A stretch of DNA of 64,000 nucleotides. Origin: Actinocorallia aurantiaca (GTDB taxonomy: Bacteria; Actinomycetota; Actinomycetes; Streptosporangiales; Streptosporangiaceae). The notes below the pieces were generated by a model that was given only the letters and a program-made list of their open reading frames with translations, did not search any database and was not told where the DNA came from. The position numbers and the translations under genes were made by a program. The stretch covers positions 496,001 to 560,000 of the forward strand of contig NZ_BAAATZ010000006.1 in the NCBI RefSeq assembly GCF_039533685.1, read 5' to 3'. This document shows, piece by piece, positions 16,247-26,285 of the stretch; position 1 is the first letter of the stretch, and each line of letters starts with the position of its first letter.

Positions 16247-17827
16247 GTGGACGACCCGCAGTGGACGCGACGGGATCCGGGAGTCACCAGCCGGGATGCG
16301 CCGGGGGCGCAGCAGGCGGGAGGGGACTCCCTGGTGCGGTTGCCGGGGGTGCTGGGTTCGCGGTTCGCGGTCGAGGGAGAACTCCCCGTCCAGGGAGCCG
16401 AATCCGACCTCCTGCTGGTGCGGGAGCACTCCGGGGGCGCCGAACGGTACGTCGTCAAGATCTACCGGCGCGGGTATTCGGCGGACCGTGAGGTGTGGGA
16501 GGTCCTGCCGCGGTTGACGTCCCGGCATGTCGTCCGGGTCCTGGAGACGGGGCACGCGGACGGGCGGGACTACGAGATCCTCGAATACCTGCCCGAAGGC
16601 AACCTGCGGGACCTGTCCCGCAGGCGGCAGGTGGATCCGACGGCGGCGGTGGCGCAGCTGGCCGAGGGGCTGAGGACGCTGCACGACGCGGGGATCGTGC
16701 ACCGGGACCTCAAACCCGAGAACGTGCTGGTGCGCGGGAGCGAACTCGTCATCACCGACTTCGGGCTCAGCCGGGTGCTGGAGCAGAGCGTGGTGTTCGC
16801 GTCGTCGTCGCGGACGCTGGCGTACGCGGCGCCGGAGTCTCTGTCGGGGCAGGTGTCGCCGGCGCGGGACTGGTGGTCGCTCGGGATGATCGCGCGGGAG
16901 CTGATCACCGGGCGGAAGCCGTTCGACGGGCTGAGCGAGACGGTCGTCGTCGACCATCTGGCCACGCGGGCCATCGAGAACGACGACGTGCGGGACCCTC
17001 ACCTCCGGCTGCTCTGCCGGGGGCTGCTCACCCGGGATCCGCGGCGGCGGTGGGGGCACCCGCAGATCGCGGAGTGGCTGCGGGGCGGGGCTCCCGACGT
17101 CCAGGAGGAGACCGCCGAGCCGGTTCGGCCGTACGTGCCGCCGCAGCCGTCGCGGCCGTCAGCGCCTTCCTCAGCGCCCGCACCGGACGTGTCCGAGGCC
17201 GAGGCCGCCTACCGGGCCGAAGGGCGTGCCGCGCTGTGGGAGCAGCGGGAGAACAGACGAAAAGAAGGACGCGGCGCCGCGCGGGTGCGGGCCGTCCTGT
17301 GGTCGCTGGCCTTCCTCGCCCTGTGGAGCGCCGGGAGCCTCGCGATCGCGGCGATGGCCGGGGAGTCGCAGCCCGGTGAGACGGCGAGCGTCGGCGGGGT
17401 GCAGCGGGCCGCGGCCGTGCCGCTCGGGCTGATGCTGCTCGTGAGCGCGGGCGCCTGGCTCGTCTCGGCGGCCGTGGAACTCGCGCTCGCCCACCAGCAG
17501 GGCTCCGACTACCTGGCGGGCGGGCCGTGGGCGGCGCTCGCCAAGAGCGGCAGGCTCGTCAGCGGCGGGCTTTCCAAGACGTCGCAGGCGATGTCGAACA
17601 CGGCGCGGCGGACGGGCGCGCGCGGGTGCGGGACGGCGCTGCTGGCGGCGACCATCCCCCTGCTGATGCTGCTGCTGCTCGTCTCCGTCCTCAGCTCCCT
17701 GGCCTGGCTGCTGTGGCTGCTGCTGGTCGCGGTCGCGACCGTCGGGCACGCGCTGGGCGGGGGCATGCGAAGCCACCGGTGGCGTGAGGCGAACTCCGCG
17801 CGCCGCCGGGAAGTCATAGAAGGCTGA
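16247..17827 (+). CDS. Membrane Ser/Thr protein kinase, first gene of a five-gene module
   Basis: Hanks-type kinase of 526 aa. Catalytic residues are intact: Lys71 (YVVKIY), Asp154 in VHRDLKPENV, Asp171 in DFG, and APES at about 195-198. The glycine loop is degenerate (VQGAESD in place of GxGxxG). A Pro-rich linker (286-320) leads to a basic segment and three to four membrane helices (about 352-376, 390-416, 465-505), an unusual C-terminal membrane anchor with no extracellular sensor domain. The GTG start sits 6 nt after TAGGCT. Genes for a coiled-coil protein, AAA+ ATPase, radical SAM protein and FHA protein follow in close order; FHA domains bind phosphothreonine, so the last gene product is a natural target. 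Confidence 0.85.
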   Translation: MDDPQWTRRDPGVTSRDAPGAQQAGGDSLVRLPGVLGSRFAVEGELPVQGAESDLLLVREHSGGAERYVVKIYRRGYSADREVWEVLPRLTSRHVVRVLETGHADGRDYEILEYLPEGNLRDLSRRRQVDPTAAVAQLAEGLRTLHDAGIVHRDLKPENVLVRGSELVITDFGLSRVLEQSVVFASSSRTLAYAAPESLSGQVSPARDWWSLGMIARELITGRKPFDGLSETVVVDHLATRAIENDDVRDPHLRLLCRGLLTRDPRRRWGHPQIAEWLRGGAPDVQEETAEPVRPYVPPQPSRPSAPSSAPAPDVSEAEAAYRAEGRAALWEQRENRRKEGRGAARVRAVLWSLAFLALWSAGSLAIAAMAGESQPGETASVGGVQRAAAVPLGLMLLVSAGAWLVSAAVELALAHQQGSDYLAGGPWAALAKSGRLVSGGLSKTSQAMSNTARRTGARGCGTALLAATIPLLMLLLLVSVLSSLAWLLWLLLVAVATVGHALGGGMRSHRWREANSARRREVIEG

Positions 17828-17866
17828 CTCCGTGCGAATTCGGGGCGCATCTGGAAGGGGCACCAG

Positions 17867-18955
17867 TTGAGCAGTGGCGTGGAGGCGGAGATCGTCCTGG
17901 ACGCCGCGGTGATCGCCAGCCTGGGCATGAACCGGCTGCTCGGCGCGGGTGCGGGCGCCGGGGCGAAGACGGCGGAGGTGCTGGCCGCGCTCGCCGAGAA
18001 GAAGGCCGGCGGGCGGGCCGAGGCGCTCGCCGAGGTCGAGCGGTACGAACGCGCCCTGCGGGAGGTCATCGACCGGAACGCCCGGATCCGCGCCCTCGGT
18101 GATGTGCTGAGCCGAACGCACCAAGAGCACGGAACGGTACTCAACGTGCCGCTTCCTGCGGAACTGGCCTTCACCGGGGAAGAGGACTACGGCGAGCTCG
18201 TCACCTGGTGCGCGGCCGTCGACCAGGCGCTCGACAAGGCGGAGCGCGCCATCTCCGAGGAACTCGGACGGCTCGTCACAGCCCGGCTGAAGACGCCCGC
18301 GAACCGCGGCGAGGACCTCTCCCGCGTCCTTTCACGCCTTCTCCCCGACACCGCCTCCGCGGACCGTCAGCGCGTCCAGGAGGCCGCCGAACGCGTCGCC
18401 CGGGCCACCACGGACGCGGAGGCCGAGGCGATGCTCACCGAGGTGCGGCTGCGCGTCCAGGAGGCCGGCAGGAACGTCAAGGCCGAACGCGAACGCCTCA
18501 AGGCCTGGGCGCTGGAGCAGGACAGGCTGGCGCAGGCCGAAGCCGAACGCCGGTACATCCTGGCGACCGTCACCCGGACGTTCGAAGAGCTCGGCTACCA
18601 GGTGGACGCGGGCTTCTCGACGTTCGTCCCCGTGGAGGGCTCCCTGCTCCTGACCCGCTCCGAGTGGCCGGACCAGGCCGTCCGGATGCAGCTGGACGAC
18701 TCCACCCTGCGCGCCAAGATGATGCGCACCCGTCCCGCGGCGAGCGAGGACGACCGCCGCCGCGACGCCGAACGCGAACGCGAATGGTGCGACGCCTTCG
18801 AGGCCGCCAAGGAGAAGCTGCAGAAGGACGGGCTGAACATGGCGCTCACCTGGCGTCTGGAGCCCGGCGCCGAGGAGCTCCCGCTGGGTGCACAATCGAC
18901 GACGACCACCACGCAGAAGACGAACAAGCCGAGGGAACGCCGACTTGAGCACTGA
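17867..18955 (+). CDS. Coiled-coil protein of the kinase/AAA+/radical SAM module
   Basis: Soluble protein of 362 aa that I cannot assign to a named family. It starts at TTG 17867 behind GGAAGGGG. Residues about 45-75 and 140-245 are rich in Glu/Arg/Ala/Leu with heptad spacing (ADRQRVQEAAERVARATTDA, RNVKAERERLKAWALEQD), consistent with long coiled coils. A compact domain at about 248-345 (EELGYQVDAGFSTFVPVEGS) follows. It overlaps the AAA+ gene by 11 nt. The likely role is a scaffold or adaptor between the kinase and the unfoldase; this is inferred from gene order only. Confidence 0.65.
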   Translation: MSSGVEAEIVLDAAVIASLGMNRLLGAGAGAGAKTAEVLAALAEKKAGGRAEALAEVERYERALREVIDRNARIRALGDVLSRTHQEHGTVLNVPLPAELAFTGEEDYGELVTWCAAVDQALDKAERAISEELGRLVTARLKTPANRGEDLSRVLSRLLPDTASADRQRVQEAAERVARATTDAEAEAMLTEVRLRVQEAGRNVKAERERLKAWALEQDRLAQAEAERRYILATVTRTFEELGYQVDAGFSTFVPVEGSLLLTRSEWPDQAVRMQLDDSTLRAKMMRTRPAASEDDRRRDAEREREWCDAFEAAKEKLQKDGLNMALTWRLEPGAEELPLGAQSTTTTTQKTNKPRERRLEH

Positions 18956-20825
18956 CCAGCCCACACTCGGCGGCCGCCTGATGGGCTGGCCTCCGTTCAT
19001 CCGCGAGCTCGACGCGACCCTGTCGGTGCACTCCCAGTACGTCCTGTCGGGCAACCTCTACGACAGTTTCCTCTTCCCCAACGACGACGAGATCGCGCTG
19101 CTCCCGCTGCGCGAACTGCTGTGGGAGGCGCTCCAGTCCAGCGGACTGTCCTGCATGCTCGTCTACGACCTGGTGGACGGCCTGCGCATCTTCCCCGAGG
19201 ACGACGACGCCCTGGCCGCCGCCGAGAAGCTGCTCGGCAAATGGGACGCCAAGCCGTCCCTGGAGGGGCTCACCAAGCATCTGGCGGCCGTGGCCCGGCC
19301 CGCGGAGCAGATCCGCGCGGCCTTCCTCATCGAGGGCGCCTCCCGGATCGCCGCCTCCCCCACCGACCTCCAGCCGGCCGAACGCGACTTTTTCCGCTTC
19401 TGCGAGAAGCTCTCCCGCACCGCCCGGCCCGTACGGGCGCCCGGGGTGCGGCCCAAGCCGTTCTACAACCCGATCCTGTGGCTGGTGGAGCGCCCCGGCG
19501 ACCTCCCGCCCTGGCTGGTCGCCGAGAACGACGCCATCCGCGAGCTGACGCTTCCCCGCCCGCACCTGGGCGACCGGCAGGTGACGGCCCGGCTGCTGGC
19601 CCGCGCCTTCGCCGCCGACCCGGAGACCGACCACTCCGCCGCCGAGGCCTGCGACGCCTTCGCCGAGCAGGCCGACGGGCTGACCCTCCAGTCGATGATC
19701 GAGGTCACCCGGCTGGCCAAGGAGCGCAACGTCGACCTGGCCGACCTGCCCGACGCCGTGCGCACCTACAAGCTGGGCGTCCTGGACAACCCGTGGTCGC
19801 GCGGCCACCTGCGCCGCCGGGTGCTGGACGGCGAGCGCCGCGTGCCCGAGCGGGTCCTGGGCCAGCCCCAGGCCGTCACCAAGACCCTGGACATCCTCAA
19901 GCGGGCGGTGCTGGGCCTGTCGGGGGCGCAGGCCACCAAGTCCGGCGCCCGGCCGCGCGGCGTGCTGTTCTTCGCGGGCCCGACCGGCACCGGCAAGACC
20001 GAGCTGGCCAAGTCGATCACCGAGCTGGTGTTCGGCGACGACTCGGCCTACCTGCGCTTCGACATGTCGGAGTTCTCCGCCGAGGGAGCGGGCGACCGGC
20101 TGATCGGCTCCCCGCCCGGCTACATCGGCCACGAGGCGGGCGGCGAGCTGACCAACGCGGTGCGCGAGGACCCGTTCCGGGTGATCCTCTTCGACGAGAT
20201 CGAGAAGGCCCACCCGCGGATCCTCGACAAGTTCCTGCAGATCCTGGAGGACGGCCGGCTGACCGACGGGCGCGGCCACACCGTGCACTTCTCCGAGTCG
20301 ATCCTGATCTTCACCTCGAACCTGGGCTCGTCCCAGGTGGTGCCGGGCCTGGGCTACGCCGAGATCGAGCACCGGATCAAGAGCGCGATCTCCGACCACT
20401 TCACCTCGACGCTCAACCGCCCCGAGCTGCTCAACCGGCTCGGCGACAACGTGATCGTCTTCAACTTCATCGGCCCCGAGGCCGCGTCGAAGATCTTCGA
20501 TCTGCAGCTGGCGAACATCTGCCGCCGGGTCACCGAGGAGCACCGGCTCAGCCTGGCGGTGAAGTCCGAGGTGATGGGTACCCTGCGTGAATGGTGCACG
20601 GGCGAGCTGGACAAGGGAGGGCGGGGCATCGGCATGGCGCTGGAGTCCCACTTCGTCAACCCGCTGGCCCGCGCCCTGTTCGAGCTCGACCTGCCCCCCG
20701 GCCAGCAGATCACGGTCCGGAGCATCAGGCGCGAGGGCAGCATCGTCGAGCTGGAGCTGCACTCCGAGGACTCTGCAGGCTCCGCGGACTCCGCGGGCTC
20801 CGGCCCCCCGGACGAGCAGCCGTGA
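18945..20825 (+). CDS. Clp/HSP100-like AAA+ ATPase of the module
   Basis: ATPase of 626 aa. The N-terminal ~300 residues look like a degenerate AAA domain (HSQYVLSGNLYDSFLF) without a Walker A. The second domain is a full HSP100 D2 module: Walker A GPTGTGKTELAKS, pore loop PPGYIGHEAGG, Walker B ILFDEIEKAHP, sensor 1 IFTSNLG and an Arg finger region (LNRPELLNRLGDNV). The aromatic pore loop implies substrate threading, as in ClpB/ClpC, but no protease-docking loop is obvious. The acidic C-terminus carries short Ser-Ala-Gly repeats. TTG 18945 was chosen because GAGGGAA precedes it and the upstream frame is antisense-like. It overlaps the next gene by 4 nt. Confidence 0.85.
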   Translation: MSTDQPTLGGRLMGWPPFIRELDATLSVHSQYVLSGNLYDSFLFPNDDEIALLPLRELLWEALQSSGLSCMLVYDLVDGLRIFPEDDDALAAAEKLLGKWDAKPSLEGLTKHLAAVARPAEQIRAAFLIEGASRIAASPTDLQPAERDFFRFCEKLSRTARPVRAPGVRPKPFYNPILWLVERPGDLPPWLVAENDAIRELTLPRPHLGDRQVTARLLARAFAADPETDHSAAEACDAFAEQADGLTLQSMIEVTRLAKERNVDLADLPDAVRTYKLGVLDNPWSRGHLRRRVLDGERRVPERVLGQPQAVTKTLDILKRAVLGLSGAQATKSGARPRGVLFFAGPTGTGKTELAKSITELVFGDDSAYLRFDMSEFSAEGAGDRLIGSPPGYIGHEAGGELTNAVREDPFRVILFDEIEKAHPRILDKFLQILEDGRLTDGRGHTVHFSESILIFTSNLGSSQVVPGLGYAEIEHRIKSAISDHFTSTLNRPELLNRLGDNVIVFNFIGPEAASKIFDLQLANICRRVTEEHRLSLAVKSEVMGTLREWCTGELDKGGRGIGMALESHFVNPLARALFELDLPPGQQITVRSIRREGSIVELELHSEDSAGSADSAGSGPPDEQP

Positions 20826-21487
20826 ACGCGGGGGGCGGCGCCTCGGTCAGGCTGGCCAAGCTCCACCATCCGGTGACCGCGCTGGGCCCGGGCACGCGGG
20901 CCGGGATCTGGTTCCAGGGCTGCACCCTGGCCTGTCCCGGCTGCCTGTCCCGGGACACCTGGGAGGCCGACGAGAGTCTCCGGATCCCGGTCTCCTCGGT
21001 GTTGGAGTGGGTCGCGGGCCTGCCGGGACTGGACGGCGTCACCATCTCCGGCGGGGAGCCGTTCCAGCAGCCCCAGGCCCTGCGCGAGCTGCTGGAGGGC
21101 CTCCGGGAGTGGCGTAGCTCACGCCCGGTGGACATCCTTGTCTATTCCGGATATGTAATCTCGAGGCTCTCGCGGAATCAGGAGTCGCGGGACATCCTTA
21201 AACTGTGCGACGCTGTGGTGACCGGTCCGTACGTGGAACGGCTCAACGACGGATCCCCGCTCCGGGGGTCGGCGAACCAGCAACTCGTGCCGCTGTCCCC
21301 TCTCGGGCGCCGGCGGTACGGGTCGGACGAGATGGACGGGCGGCGCATGCAGGTGTGCGTCGAAGACGGTGCGGAAGGACGGCGGGTGTACTACATCGGC
21401 ATCCCGCGCCGAGGCGACATGGATCGTCTGAGCGCGGTGCTGGACGGGGCGGGAGTACGAGCCGGGGAGGCCTCATGGAGACTCTGA
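20822..21487 (+). CDS. NrdG/PflA-like radical SAM protein of the module
   Basis: Radical S-adenosylmethionine enzyme of 221 aa. The iron-sulfur motif is CTLACPGC (Cys-X3-Cys-X2-Cys) at about residues 33-40, with GVTISGGEPFQQ (the GGE SAM motif) following and a central region with VDILVYSGY. Single-domain members of this size activate anaerobic ribonucleotide reductase or glycyl-radical enzymes, yet no such partner is encoded in the window. It sits between an AAA+ ATPase and an FHA protein with 4-nt and 13-nt overlaps, so it must act with them. The GTG start overlaps the ATPase stop (GTGA). Confidence 0.88.
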   Translation: MNAGGGASVRLAKLHHPVTALGPGTRAGIWFQGCTLACPGCLSRDTWEADESLRIPVSSVLEWVAGLPGLDGVTISGGEPFQQPQALRELLEGLREWRSSRPVDILVYSGYVISRLSRNQESRDILKLCDAVVTGPYVERLNDGSPLRGSANQQLVPLSPLGRRRYGSDEMDGRRMQVCVEDGAEGRRVYYIGIPRRGDMDRLSAVLDGAGVRAGEASWRL

Positions 21488-22917
21488 CCTGCGAGGTCTG
21501 TCAGACCCCGCACAATCCTGGCGACCTGATCTGCATGACCTGCGGGAACAACCTCACCCGCGGGCGCCGTCGGCGTCCCGCTCCGGCGGAGCAGCCCTAC
21601 TCGTCGCAGCCGGGTCCCGCGGGAGGCTACGGGCAGCCTCCGGCACAGGACCCGTACGGGCAGCCCGCCCAGTACGGACAGCCTCCGGCACAGGACCAGT
21701 ACGGACAGCCGCAGCAGGGCTACGGGCAGCAGCCCCCCGCGCAGGACCCCTACGGGCAGCCCCAGCAGGGCTACGGGCAGCCCGCCCCCCAGGGCGGCTA
21801 CGGGCAGCAGCCCCCCGCCCAGGACCCCTACGGCCAGCCCCCGGCACAGGACCCGTACGGCCAGCCGCAGCAGCAGGGCTACGGGCAGCAGCCCCCCGCC
21901 CAGGACCCGTACGGCCAGCCCAACCAGCTCGGCCAGCCCGCCCCCCAGGGCGGCTACGGACAGCCCCCCGCGCAGGACCCCTACGGGCAGCCCGCCCAGG
22001 ACCAGTACGGGCAGCCCCCGGCACAGGACCCCTACGGCCAGCCCAACCCGCCCAACCAGCTCGGCCAGCCGGGCGCGCAGGGCGGCTACGGACAGCCTCC
22101 GGCGCAGGACCCGTACGGCCAGCCCGCACCGGATCCGTACAGCCAGCCGCAGGCGGCCCCCCCGGGCGGCTACGGGCAACAGCCCCCCGCCCAGGACCCG
22201 TACGGCCAGCCCCAGCAGGGCTACGGGCAGCAGCCCCCCGCCCAGGACCCGTACGGCCAGCCCCAGCAGGGCTACGGGCAGCAGCCCCCCGCGCAGGACC
22301 CGTACGGGCAGCCCCAGCAGGGCTACGGGCAGCCTCAGCAGGGATTCGGACAGCCTCCCGCACAGGACCCCTACGGAGCCCCCCAGCCGGGCTACGGAGC
22401 CCCCCAGGACCCGTACGGACGCCGTCCCGGCCAGTTCGACCCGCCGCCGGCCCGTGACGGCACGCTGGTGCCGCCGGATCAGCGGCAGCAGCACGGCCAC
22501 CACCCGGACAGCACCGCCGCGATGTGCCCGCACTGCGAGAGCGTGCTGGCCAACCCCGCGGCGGCGCAGTGCAACGTCTGCCTGAAGCCGTTGCGCCCCG
22601 GCGGCATGGGCCCGGCCCTGCGGCTGAGCTTCCCCACCGGGGAGCTGAAGGTCGTGCCGGGTCAGCAGCTGATCCTCGGCCGCGACGCCGGACAGTCCCC
22701 GGCCGCCTCGACGTTCACCCAGTACGACAACGTGTCCCGCAAGCACGCGACCGTCTGGCTGGACCCCGCGGGCGTGGCCAAGGTCCGCGACGAACGTTCC
22801 ACCAACGGCACGTTCGTCAACGGCGAGCGGCTCTCCCCCGGCGTCGAGGCCTTCCTCCAGGACGGCGACTCGCTCCGGCTGGCCGCCGACGTGACCGGCA
22901 CGGTGCACCTGACCTGA
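21475..22917 (+). CDS. Zinc-ribbon / Pro-Gln-Tyr-Gly repeat / FHA protein of the module
   Basis: Protein of 480 aa, last gene of the module. The N-terminus is a zinc ribbon (CEVCQTPHNPGDLICMTC), and a second one lies at about 348-370 (CPHCESVLANPAAAQCNVC). Between them, about 270 residues repeat GYGQPPAQDPYGQPQQ-like units. The C-terminus is an FHA domain (LILGRDAG, NVSRKHA, RSTNGTFVNGERL), whose conserved Arg, Ser-Arg-Lys-His and Asn residues bind phosphothreonine. The repeat composition (Q, P, Y, G) is typical of sequences that self-associate. It probably recognises the module kinase's products. The repeat tract is highly similar at the DNA level. Confidence 0.85.
   Translation: METLTCEVCQTPHNPGDLICMTCGNNLTRGRRRRPAPAEQPYSSQPGPAGGYGQPPAQDPYGQPAQYGQPPAQDQYGQPQQGYGQQPPAQDPYGQPQQGYGQPAPQGGYGQQPPAQDPYGQPPAQDPYGQPQQQGYGQQPPAQDPYGQPNQLGQPAPQGGYGQPPAQDPYGQPAQDQYGQPPAQDPYGQPNPPNQLGQPGAQGGYGQPPAQDPYGQPAPDPYSQPQAAPPGGYGQQPPAQDPYGQPQQGYGQQPPAQDPYGQPQQGYGQQPPAQDPYGQPQQGYGQPQQGFGQPPAQDPYGAPQPGYGAPQDPYGRRPGQFDPPPARDGTLVPPDQRQQHGHHPDSTAAMCPHCESVLANPAAAQCNVCLKPLRPGGMGPALRLSFPTGELKVVPGQQLILGRDAGQSPAASTFTQYDNVSRKHATVWLDPAGVAKVRDERSTNGTFVNGERLSPGVEAFLQDGDSLRLAADVTGTVHLT
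21622..22440. repeat. Tandem coding repeat (GYGQxPPAQDPYGQPxx)
   Basis: About 820 bp of near-identical in-frame repeats with units of roughly 33-60 bp, such as caggacccgtacggccagcc. All lie in one reading frame without stops, so this is a coding repeat and not a CRISPR array. Copy number may vary or be mis-assembled. Confidence 0.9.
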
Positions 22918-22926
22918 TCGTTCGGG

Positions 22927-22935
22927 NNNNNNNNN
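22927..22935. other. Assembly gap (run of N)
   Basis: Nine undefined bases lie just after the FHA gene stop and between two convergent genes. The true length is unknown; a strong terminator hairpin often causes such gaps. Confidence 0.95.
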
Positions 22936-23026
22936 TCCGGCCCCTCACCCGCGATCGGGCGGCTTCGGGGCCGGAGGTCATGGGCCGTGCCCACCGACCA
23001 TCCGCGTCAACGGCCCGTACAGCGCC

Positions 23027-23695
23027 TCAAGCGAAGTCCCAAGGGATCCACTCGTCGGTGGGAACCGTCACGTCGAAGTGCTCGGGCAGCCGGATCGTCT
23101 CACCGAACTTCCACGATTCTTCCTGGAGATACGAACCTGTGCTGGAATCGGGAATCGAGTACAGAACGACGGAGCCGATCCGCGGATCCCGGTCGACCAC
23201 GAGGTAGTAGGGAACACCGACCTGCGGGTAGCCGCACCACTTGTTGCGCCTGGCATTCGCCTTGACAGGTCGACGGTCGTTCCCGGCGTTCGAGGGAGAC
23301 GTGGCCTCGACGACCATTTCGATCTGGTCGGAGACGAGCATGTGTTCGCGCGACGCCTCCTGGTAGAACCGGGCGTCCATGATCATCAAATCCGGCAGAA
23401 GGCCCTGTTCGATCCCGACCATGTTGAGTCCGGTCCCCTGCACACAGCGCCAGGGGAACGAGGGATCGTTGAACAGCCTCCCGCGGAAGGGAAGCCCGAT
23501 GGCCTCGATGATCTGACCGTGGCCATGGGCCGGTGCACGTGACACCACGATCTCCCCGTTGATGATCTCGGTATAGAAGAGTTCGGGGAGATGCAGGTAG
23601 TCGTCGAGTTCGCCACGCAGCCACATGGCGTACGGCGTCTCTTCCTCCGGCAGGTCGACGTGATAGAAGCCCAGCGGAACAGAAACGACTACCAT
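23027..23695 (-). CDS. Uma2-family (DUF820) PD-(D/E)XK nuclease-like protein
   Basis: Protein of 222 aa of the Uma2 family, related to restriction endonuclease folds. The core elements are present: YTEIINGEIVVS, LLPDLMIMDARFYQ (the PDxxI-type Asp), IEMVVEATSPSNAGNDR (the E-x-x-SP motif) and a basic KANARRNKWCGYPQVGVPYYLVVDRD segment supplying the catalytic Lys and hydrophobic strand. Uma2 proteins are numerous in actinobacteria and cyanobacteria, but their function is unproven; none of the neighbours suggests a methylase partner. ATG 23695 is preceded by GGGGTG; in-frame ATGs at 23710 and 23728 are possible alternatives. Confidence 0.8.
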   Translation of the reverse strand: MVVVSVPLGFYHVDLPEEETPYAMWLRGELDDYLHLPELFYTEIINGEIVVSRAPAHGHGQIIEAIGLPFRGRLFNDPSFPWRCVQGTGLNMVGIEQGLLPDLMIMDARFYQEASREHMLVSDQIEMVVEATSPSNAGNDRRPVKANARRNKWCGYPQVGVPYYLVVDRDPRIGSVVLYSIPDSSTGSYLQEESWKFGETIRLPEHFDVTVPTDEWIPWDFA

Positions 23696-23774
23696 CTGCG
23701 AGCACCCCATTACGATCGGCTCTGCCATCGTAGGGACGGTCGTCTCTCAGGGTAGCCAGAACGCAAAGAAAAAA

Positions 23775-23798
23775 CCCGGCTCCTCGAAAGGAGCCGGG
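23775..23798 (-). terminator. Rho-independent terminator of typA
   Basis: A perfect 10-bp stem (CCCGGCTCCT/AGGAGCCGGG) with a CGAA loop. On the minus strand it is followed by a T-run (the AAAGAAAAAA at 23766-23774 of the plus strand). It lies 17 nt after the typA stop and is the clearest intrinsic terminator in the window. Confidence 0.92.
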
Positions 23799-23814
23799 CC
23801 GGAATCGTCGCAGG

Positions 23815-25665
<1,851 letters not shown>

Positions 25666-25764
25666 GAAGGCACGCTCGGTTTCGTCTCGGGATTCGCCGC
25701 GTCCGAGGGTCGTCCGAGGGTCGGAATCCGGAACCGGGCGGCGCAGATCAGCTGTCTGCATACG

Positions 25765-25770
25765 ATTCTA
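25765..25770 (-). promoter_or_regulatory. -10 element (TAGAAT) of typA
   Basis: TAGAAT on the minus strand lies about 100 nt upstream of the chosen typA ATG. Transcription from here would give a roughly 90-nt untranslated leader. The -35 is not clear. Confidence 0.4.
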
Positions 25771-25839
25771 GTGCGTCCCGGCCCGTTGACCCGCCGTCAC
25801 GGAGTGTTCCACGTCACCCGGGGGCCTCGAAAACGCCCT

Positions 25840-26235
25840 CTACCGGCGGCTCGGCGGTAGCAGATGGGGGCGTACCGCCTCGACGGCGGGGAGGTCGCCG
25901 GGGAGCCAGGCGACGTCGCCGAGCTCGTCGGGGGCCAGCCAGCGCAGGGCGGTGTGCTCCAGGGCCGCGGGCTCGCCGGCGGCCAGGCGGGCCGTCCACA
26001 CCCGCAGGATCTTGCCTTCCCCCAGCGGCCAGTCGCCCTCGACGCGGGCGGTCAGCTCGACGAGGACTCCCAGCTCCTCCTTGCACTCCCGGATCAGGGC
26101 CTCTTCGTCGGACTCGCCGGGGTCGACCTTGCCGCCCGGCAGCTCCCAGCCTCCGGCCAGCGAAGCCGGGGCGGCCCGCTGGGCCGCCAGCAGCCTGCCG
26201 TCGGAGATGATGGCGGCGCCCACCACGATGACCAT
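25840..26235 (-). CDS. NUDIX hydrolase (MutT-like)
   Basis: Protein of 131 aa with a complete Nudix box at about residues 34-56 (GGKVDPGESDEEALIRECKE then ELGV). The length and the WELPGGKV entry are typical of MutT-type 8-oxo-dGTP pyrophosphatases that remove oxidised nucleotides, but substrate cannot be fixed by sequence alone because CTP and ADP-ribose hydrolases look alike. It is on the same strand as the SEC-C gene upstream and typA downstream. Confidence 0.88.
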   Translation of the reverse strand: MVIVVGAAIISDGRLLAAQRAAPASLAGGWELPGGKVDPGESDEEALIRECKEELGVLVELTARVEGDWPLGEGKILRVWTARLAAGEPAALEHTALRWLAPDELGDVAWLPGDLPAVEAVRPHLLPPSRR

Positions 26236-26285
26236 GAAACCTCCCGAGGCACGTAGGTTCCCCGCAACCTACCTTCCGGTCGGGA

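Noticed and set aside
16247..17827. Kinase as a PknB-type PASTA kinase
   Set aside because: There are no PASTA repeats, and the C-terminal membrane helices form the end of the protein.
21622..22440. Tandem repeats considered as a CRISPR array
   Set aside because: Repeats are in frame, without unique spacers of constant length, and encode a continuous protein.
21391..22908. Long minus-strand ORF opposite the FHA repeat gene
   Set aside because: It mirrors the repeat tract and has no recognisable fold.
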